From Anaspis maculata (Eukaryota; Arthropoda; Insecta; Coleoptera; Scraptiidae), in contig OX421962.1 in the NCBI GenBank assembly GCA_949128115.1, forward strand, positions 62,723,787 through 62,787,786: 64,000 nucleotides of DNA, given 5' to 3'. The notes under the pieces are model-generated. The model did not search any database. It saw only the letters and a list, made by a program, of their open reading frames with translations, and was not told the origin of the DNA. The translations under genes and the position numbers were made by a program. This document shows positions 58,253-64,000 of the stretch, piece by piece (the first letter of the stretch is position 1; each line of letters opens with the position of its first letter).

Positions 58253-58678
58253 GTAACTCGAATTATGGGTTTTGAATTTAGAAGATTGAAATTAGTCGGA
58301 AAGGATACCAAACTTGTCGTGATCGGTTCTATTTACATGGCCAGAAAAACAAAATAGACAACCTGGTAGGGCTTCTCCCCCCCCCACGACCCGCGACCCC
58401 CCTTCAACAATGATCGTCGCTTTTTGTGCTAAAATGGGATCAACGAGATATGATGCGTCGAATTATAACAAATTTGCTTCCAATGGATTGACGGCGGGTT
58501 TCATCCCCTCCATTTTAAGTTGCAATTTGTTGCCCCCCCCCCTACAATAACTTAAAACCCCCGGGTGCGATTTTTGGCGATTGTGGATATGTTGTAGAGC
58601 ACTCAATTCTGAATAGAATATCAAATTTTCCGGACGTTCATATTTTTTCCGAGGTTGAAATCCATTTTTCTTGTACTA

Positions 58679-59089
58679 TTGTGCTTTTAAAAAGTCTAGT
58701 GACCTCTATCACGTATTCTCAAATTGTTCGGAGTCCAAGTATTGCTCCTTCGTATCCTCATTCATAATTAGACCGCTAATCTTTTCCTGCACCTTTCTGA
58801 AATCCAATGTCCACCTCTGTTTTGTTGACTAAATTATTCGGGGACAAAGTGGGATCCCTTGTATATTGATATGTCGTCTAGGGTCTTACAGACCGAGTTA
58901 TTGACCCTACTCGTATTTTTTACTTGTTTGTGCCTCTGCCTCCTACCTTTTTGCATAGTTTCATCTCGATTTTTTTCTAGCGCCTCCACAAACAATACTT
59001 CCCCTACTTTTAGTTGGTGGGCCGAGAAAGTAAAATTGAGATTTTGACATTTGCCAATTTGAGGTCCCCCTAATTCGATTAAGGGTGTT
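58679..59089. other. Spacer, nothing recognised
   Basis: AT-rich sequence between the foldback and the R1 copy. Confidence 0.4.
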
Positions 59090-60020
59090 TCCAGAATGAT
59101 GACAGTCTGTCTGTCTGTTTGTAATCTTCCACGATAACTGCCGAGTCGTTGATTTGAAATTCGGTTTAGTCATCTGAAAGCCCTAACTGTGTTCAGAACA
59201 GTCGAAAGTATTTTTCTATTTATCACCTGTCAAATTTTAAGGAAAGTTAAAAAATATCTAAGTTTGAAACTTTGCCAGTTTCAAACTTATCCGATGGATT
59301 TAGAACCAAATAAGGCAAGAAGCAACATAACAAAAAAATCTGTTCAAGCCTGCAGTTGGAGTTTTCCACCATTTCTCAGTAGGGTGCTACGAATTTTTTA
59401 TTTTGCCCTGGCCATTACGACCCGAGAAGGCCGCTCACCTGGGTTTTGACCAGGACGACTCACGTTTGGTGATGCAGGGCTCAACTTAGACTTCATTTTC
59501 TGTTGAAAGATGCCAATTGATATCGAAAGAAGGTTACATTGGGCGTCGTGGGTCGGGCGTTGAAATCCGACACGGTTTCGGTTTTTTGGCGGTGATTATT
59601 TCGAAATGAAAATTGCACATTCCGTGAGTTAAAAAAAACTGCAGTGCAAACTTTGACCTGGGGTAAGTCCCTCAATTTTTTTTTAGGTGATGACTTGCTG
59701 GGACTCATAGCTTGAGAAAAGATTGAAATCACTTGACCCAAAGATTGAACAATATGGTTTTAACTGGTTATGGTTATGTTTTAAACTGTTTTCGAGTTTC
59801 CCTTCTTAAAAAAAATGCAAATTTCTAACTTCAGATCCCGCGAACAGATTTTTCACAATTTTTCTTCAAACAAGAATCTCTAGTTACTGGTTCTTGAACA
59901 TTCTGCAACAGTTTCTTCTTCTAATTTCCCGAGAGTTTTCCATTTGAGAACGCAATGGCCCATCAAGACGGAACTCAAATGATTGAGCTCAAAATGAAAC
60001 CCAATCATTGCCGATTTTTG
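59090..60020 (+). repeat. Dispersed repeat R1, second direct copy
   Basis: Same block order as at 48190-49090: TGTCTG run, ACGATAACTGCCGAG, GCAGTTGGAGTTTTCCACC, ACGACCCGAGAAGGCCGCTC, CGACACGGTTTCGG, AAACTGCAGTGCAAAC, TTCTTGAACATTCTGCAACA. It ends close to the outer foldback at 60153. Confidence 0.75.
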
Positions 60021-60419
60021 CAATGAGATTATTTGAAAACAACTTTCAAGTTTTTCCGGAAAATTGAAATTTTCTTGAAACACTTTCCAATTTCTTTCAA
60101 TATTTGTTTCAGTCTCTCAAGTTTCGACTTCTCGCTCAAAGGGACGCACATAGGAGTATTTGATCAAAAAAGCTGGCCAAAAGTCGAAAAATAAAATAAA
60201 TTTGTAGGAGAAAATGGACATTTTTTGCATGTGGTATAACATCCTACTATATCATGCCTTGTTATCTTTTACCATTTTATTGATTCTGGTAGCCGTGACA
60301 TCCTTCGAAATTCAGCCACTGTTAGCTAGTGCGCTTTTTGCTCTTATTGGCACTTTTTGTCACCGGTGTTTCAAAGTTGTTTGTAGGTTAATATAAAGTG
60401 AAGGTAAGTACTTATGATC

Positions 60420-60553
60420 TGAGGGCTCGATACCAAGTTGCAGGCGCAAAAGTTAGGACGGCGTAACATGCCAAATAGAGCGGTCTGATTGGCCGTTGCT
60501 ATAGTAACCGCACTTACGGCGGTCTCAGCCCCAACTTGGTATCAAGCCGTGAG
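60420..60553. mobile_element. Small MITE inserted in the left foldback arm
   Basis: GGGCTCGATACCAAGTTG near 60423 pairs with CAACTTGGTATCAAGCCG at 60533-60550. It interrupts the left arm after TACTTATGATC; the matching right arm near 63680-63690 has no such sequence, so the insertion came after the arms existed. Confidence 0.78.
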
Positions 60554-60835
60554 GTAGTACATCATCATTATGACTTGGTTTTACTTTAGTTTCAAGTACT
60601 TGAACATGGCCCATCAAATATTACATTATTAGTTCTTTTTTCGAAAAATTGTTGTTTTAGTAACAGTGTCGGGCGGAGGGTGTCGCGCAGAAATGAATAT
60701 GGTCCTCTATAATAGACCAGCTCTTCGGCTATCCAAAACAGTAGAAATATCACCCGCGAACACACGCCATTCAAAAAAAACTGTAGTAATGGAAAAAAGG
60801 TATTTTTTTTAGTATTTTATTATTTTTATATAAGT

Positions 60836-60900
60836 ATGAAGGAGGTAACCGGAAGATGGAGACACTCTCGCTTTTCTCTCTTTCTGGTTACCTCCTTCAT
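60836..60900. repeat. Perfect 15-bp hairpin
   Basis: ATGAAGGAGGTAACC (60836-60850) and GGTTACCTCCTTCAT (60886-60900) around a pyrimidine-rich loop of 35 nt. Lies in the non-palindromic middle of the outer foldback, just before the DD41D element. Confidence 0.8.
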
Positions 60901-61000
60901 ATCTTCCTTTGTGTCTGTAAGAAGACGGATTACTTGATAACATTTCCGAATTTGAAACTGGATGAATTTCACCCGTTAAAAATTAACGTATTTATACATA

Positions 61001-63420
61001 CAGGGTGTCCCAAAATTGGGCCGCAATATTTCGCCTGCGTGTTCTACGTCCAAAAATAGGAAGAAATGTTCCAAACAACATGGCTCTAAAAATGCTTCCT
61101 ACGGGAGCTACAGCGGCTTAAAGGTAGAAACCGGTAGAAGGTTTTTTCTACATATCTCCGAAACTAGCCGAGATAAAATAACGCAATTTGGTGTGACGTC
61201 GACATGTCCGACTGCCAACCTGATGTTGTGAACAGCATTGCCAAATTTCTATGAGGAATGCCCCAAAGAGAGGGGGTGTGGGGTAAATGTAACCCTAACT
61301 TTTTTGTGCATGACTTTATTCAAATTTTGACAAGAGAACATGAATGGACAGGGCCTTCTGCATAAAAAAGGTCCTCTTGTCTCATTTCGATAGGACGCAC
61401 CGTTCTCGAGATACATCACTTTAAAGGAAACGTTGCCTGAAATTCCCCGAAATTAAGCTGAATACTCGAGTGCCGCAATCAGACGCAATATCCCAACAGT
61501 GCGTTCTAGGACTAAAAATAGGAAGAACTTTTCAACAAACCCGGGTCATAAATGCGTCCTGGGGAAGCTAGAGCCCCCTAAAAAAAGGAACGTGGCCTGA
61601 ATATCTCCGTAACTTGCCGAGATCAAATGACGAAATTTGGTATGGAGTCTACCGAGAGATAACGGTAATTTCCGGAAAGCTTGAGGACAAGGCAGGCCAG
61701 ATGGTCATGATGTAGGGAACATCTTAAATCTCTTCGAAGAAGATCCCCAAAGAAGCATTCGGACCGTTGCCAGAATTGCCAATGTACCTCGGACAATAGT
61801 AATTACAATTCAGGCACCCTATGCAACAATTCTTATGATCACAAATTTTCCTTTTAGGTAGGAAGAACAGTGAGGAGACAAAACCTCCATGCATACCATT
61901 TCCAACGGGTCCAGCCGAGGGTCCAGCATTTGAAACAAGGAGATTTTCTTCCGAGGGTGCATTTTTGTCAGTGGATTGTCGACCATCCAAACATTGTCCC
62001 AAACATTTTGTGGAGCGATGAATGCATGTTCACAAGAGACGGCACATTTAATATCCATAATACCACTTTTGGTCAGACCAAAATCCGCACGTGATACGCC
62101 GCACTCATTTCCAAGAGAGATTTGCCATCAATTCATGGGCCGGCATTGTCGGAGATCAATTAATTGGTCCAACTGAGCTTCCACCACGTCTGAATTCACA
62201 AAGTTATCTAAACTTCCTACAGAACCAGCTAGATGATCTACTGGACGATGTACCACTGAACACCCGTTTAGCGATGCACTTTCAGCATGACGGAGCCCCT
62301 GCTCATTACGGACGTAATGTCAGAAATTGGCTTGATAAGTGGTTTCCTGGAAGGTGGATAGGGAGAGGTGGTCTCACACCCTGGCCACCTCGATCACCCG
62401 ACCTAAATCCCCTCGACTATTATTGTTGGGAACGAATGAAGGACCTCGTCTATGCCGTTGAAGTCAATTCTCGAGAGGTTCTGCAGCAGAGAATCAATCT
62501 AGCCATCAACGAAATTCGGGAGCAACCGTTCGAAATTTTGCGTCCTTCCCGGGCAATCAGGCGACGATCGGTTCTTTGCATTGAACAAAACGGATATTTG
62601 TTCGAACAATTACTGTAAACTTTTCAAATAAATCTCTTTTCCACCAAAGTACATCATGAAGGTTCTCACAATTTGCTAAAAATGATTGCCCCAAGGCTCC
62701 CCTCCTTTGGACGCCCCTGTCGAAAATTCGGGAATCGTGTTGAAAGATTCAGCTTGAGCTCTCAACACCACGACTCCATACCAAATTTCGTCATTTGATC
62801 TCGGCAAGTTACGGAGATATTCAGGCCACGTTCCTTTTTTTAGGGGGCTCTAGCTCCCTCAGGACGCATTTATGACCCGGGTTTGTTGAAAAGTTCTTCC
62901 TATTTCTAGTCCTAGAACGCACTGTTGTGATATTGCGTCTGATTGCGGCACTCGAGTATTTAGCTTTATTTCGGGGAATTTCAGGCAACGTTTCCTTTAA
63001 AGTGATTTATCTCGAGAACGGTGCGTCCTATCGAAATGAGACAAGAAGACCTTTTTTATGCAGAAGGCTGTGTCCATTCAAGTTCTCTTGTCAAAATTTG
63101 AATAAGGTCGTGCACAAAAAAGTTGAGGTTACATTTACCCCACACCCCCTCTTTTTGGGGCACTCCTCATAGAAATTTGGCAATGCTATTCACAACATCA
63201 GGTTGGCAGTCGAACATGTCGACGTCACACCAAATTGCGTTATTTTATCTCGGCTAGTTTCGGAGATATGTAGAAAAAACCTTCTACCGGTTTCCACCTT
63301 TGAGGCGCTGTAGCTCCCTCAGGATGCATTTTTAGAGCCATGTTGTTTGGAACATTCCTTCCTATTTTTGGACGTAGAACACGCAGGCAAAATATTGCGG
63401 CCTAATTTCGGGACATTCTG
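61001..63420 (+). mobile_element. DD41D mariner (rosa-like) with TIRs of about 650 bp
   Basis: TA-flanked (60999-61000, 63421-63422) with ends CAGGGTGTCC and GGACATTCTG. The inverted arms run from 61001 to about 61650 and from about 62765 to 63420, with clear pairing of AGATAAAATAACGCAATTTGG/CCAAATTGCGTTATTTTATCT, CGAAATGAGAC-type and ATATCTCCGTAACTTGCCGAG blocks. Between them lies a single transposase gene on the + strand, disrupted in its first half. Rosa-type DD41D elements are a known Tc1/mariner branch; arms this long are unusual in it to my knowledge. Confidence 0.9.
61710..62618 (+). pseudogene. DD41D mariner-type transposase, disrupted
   Basis: The N-terminal part shows a helix-turn-helix (LNLFEEDPQRSIRTVARIA, about 61728-61790) followed by a stop or frameshift. 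Next in frame (61870-62094) are YHFQRVQPRVQHLKQGDF and NILWSDECMFTRDG with the first catalytic Asp. A frameshift near 62070-62094 leads to the C-terminal half (62091-62618), in which FQHDGAPAHYGRNV carries the second Asp and RSPDLNPLDYYCWERMKD the third. Exactly 41 residues separate them, hence DD41D. WFPGRWIGRGG between them is typical. The third quarter and C-terminus look intact to the stop at 62618, so the copy decayed only recently, or through few mutations. Confidence 0.88.
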
Positions 63421-63977
63421 TATAAATGAAAATATATAATATTTTTATTACTTATACATTTTTTGATGGCGTGTGTTCGCGGGTGATATTTTTACTGTTT
63501 TGGATACCCAATGAGCTGGTCTATAAAGGACCATATTCATTTGTGCGCGACACCCCCGACACTGTTACTAAAACAACAATTTTCCAAAAAAAGAACTAAT
63601 AATGGAATATTTGATGAGCCATGTTCAAATACTTGGAACAAAAGTAGAAAAAGTCATAAGGGAAATATACTACATTGGATCATAAGTACTGACCTTCTAT
63701 TTGTGAAGCCAGTATGAATCGATATCCTTCACTTTACATAAACCTACAAACAACTTTGAAAAACCGGTGACAAAAAGTAACAATAAGAGCAAAAAGCGCA
63801 CTAGCTGACAGTGGCTGAATTTTGAAGGATGTCACGGCTATCAGAATCAATAAAATGATAAAATATAACAAGGCATGATATAGTAGGATGTTATACTGCA
63901 TGCAAAAAATGTCCATTTTGACCTGAAATTTTATTTCATTTTTCGACTTTTGGCCAGCTTTTTTGATCAAATACCCC

Positions 63978-64000
63978 TATTAGTGGGGTCGGTACACATT
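63978..64000. other. Flank after the outer foldback
   Basis: Begins with the TA target duplication; nothing else visible before the window ends. Confidence 0.5.

Larger units (their letters stand above)
56254..58678. mobile_element. Foldback element (copy 2), interrupted by a Tc1-like remnant
   Basis: Ends TAGTACAGAAAA and TTTCTTGTACTA, as in the copy at 20541. Blocks such as CAAAACCTCGGAATAA, CCAAAATCGCCAAAAATCGC and GAAACAAAATTATACATCGAG are shared with it. After subtracting the 760-bp insertion in the right arm, its length (about 1.66 kb) equals that of copy 1. The arms have diverged more than in copy 1, so it is older. Confidence 0.85.
60153..63977. mobile_element. Outer foldback element split by a DD41D mariner
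   Basis: TA-flanked (60151-60152 and 63978-63979). The left arm (about 60153-60775) and right arm (about 63463-63977) are inverted copies: GGAGTATTTGATCAAAAAAG at the left matches CTTTTTTGATCAAATACCCC at the right, and TTGCATG, TATGATATAGTAGGATGTTAT and CGCGAACACACGCCAT blocks pair. Between the arms lie a hairpin (60836-60900) and the whole DD41D element. Without that insertion this was a foldback of about 1.4 kb. Confidence 0.87.

Overview
The window looks like nuclear DNA of an arthropod, most likely an insect. It is AT-rich and has no bacterial operons. It holds two short spliced exons of a host gene and a dense load of insect-type mobile elements: Ty3/gypsy, Jockey/I-like LINE, pogo, DD41D and Tc1-like mariner elements, tRNA-derived SINEs and foldback elements. 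The species cannot be named from the sequence. TA-flanked inverted-repeat elements are the commonest feature, and most carry no coding sequence.

Only one host gene can be supported, on the + strand. A 167-bp exon (11020-11186) and a 133-bp exon (53637-53769) have good splice signals and matching phases. The second encodes a thrombospondin type-1 repeat. If they belong together, the 42.45 kb between them is one intron and almost everything described here sits inside it.

Layout: 1-11 kb holds SINEs, palindromes and foldback elements. 12.26-23.58 kb is a satellite array of about 552-bp monomers (about 14 copies) with a dimeric higher-order repeat in its middle. It is interrupted by three insertions, one of them a 1.65-kb foldback. 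23.6-28.2 kb is AT-rich with inverted partial copies of a dispersed repeat. 28.2-31.06 kb is a 5'-truncated, stop-ridden Ty3/gypsy element on the minus strand. 31.55-34.56 kb is an apparently intact pogo-like element whose 673-aa transposase ends in a PHD finger. 36.26-38.24 kb is a 2-kb terminal-inverted-repeat element without a transposase. 38.45-40.67 kb is a very young, GC-rich, internally deleted LTR element with two nearly identical LTRs and one chimeric ORF, followed 55 bp later by a 1.08-kb foldback. 42.36-43.26 kb is a LINE 3' fragment. 45.6-46.5 kb holds a CAGGGTGTCC-ended MITE and a SINE nested in another MITE. 49.34-52.75 kb is a decayed DD41D mariner. 54.4-56.0 kb is an inverted-repeat element with a 354-bp tandem duplication at one end. 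56.25-58.68 kb is a second copy of the satellite foldback with a Tc1-like remnant inserted in it. 60.15-63.98 kb is a foldback split by a DD41D mariner with TIRs of about 650 bp.

The two DD41D elements and at least three coding-poor elements share the terminal motif CAGGGTG with TA flanks. A rosa-like DD41D transposase may therefore have moved many of them. No CRISPR array, rRNA, functional tRNA gene or bacterial defence system is present.
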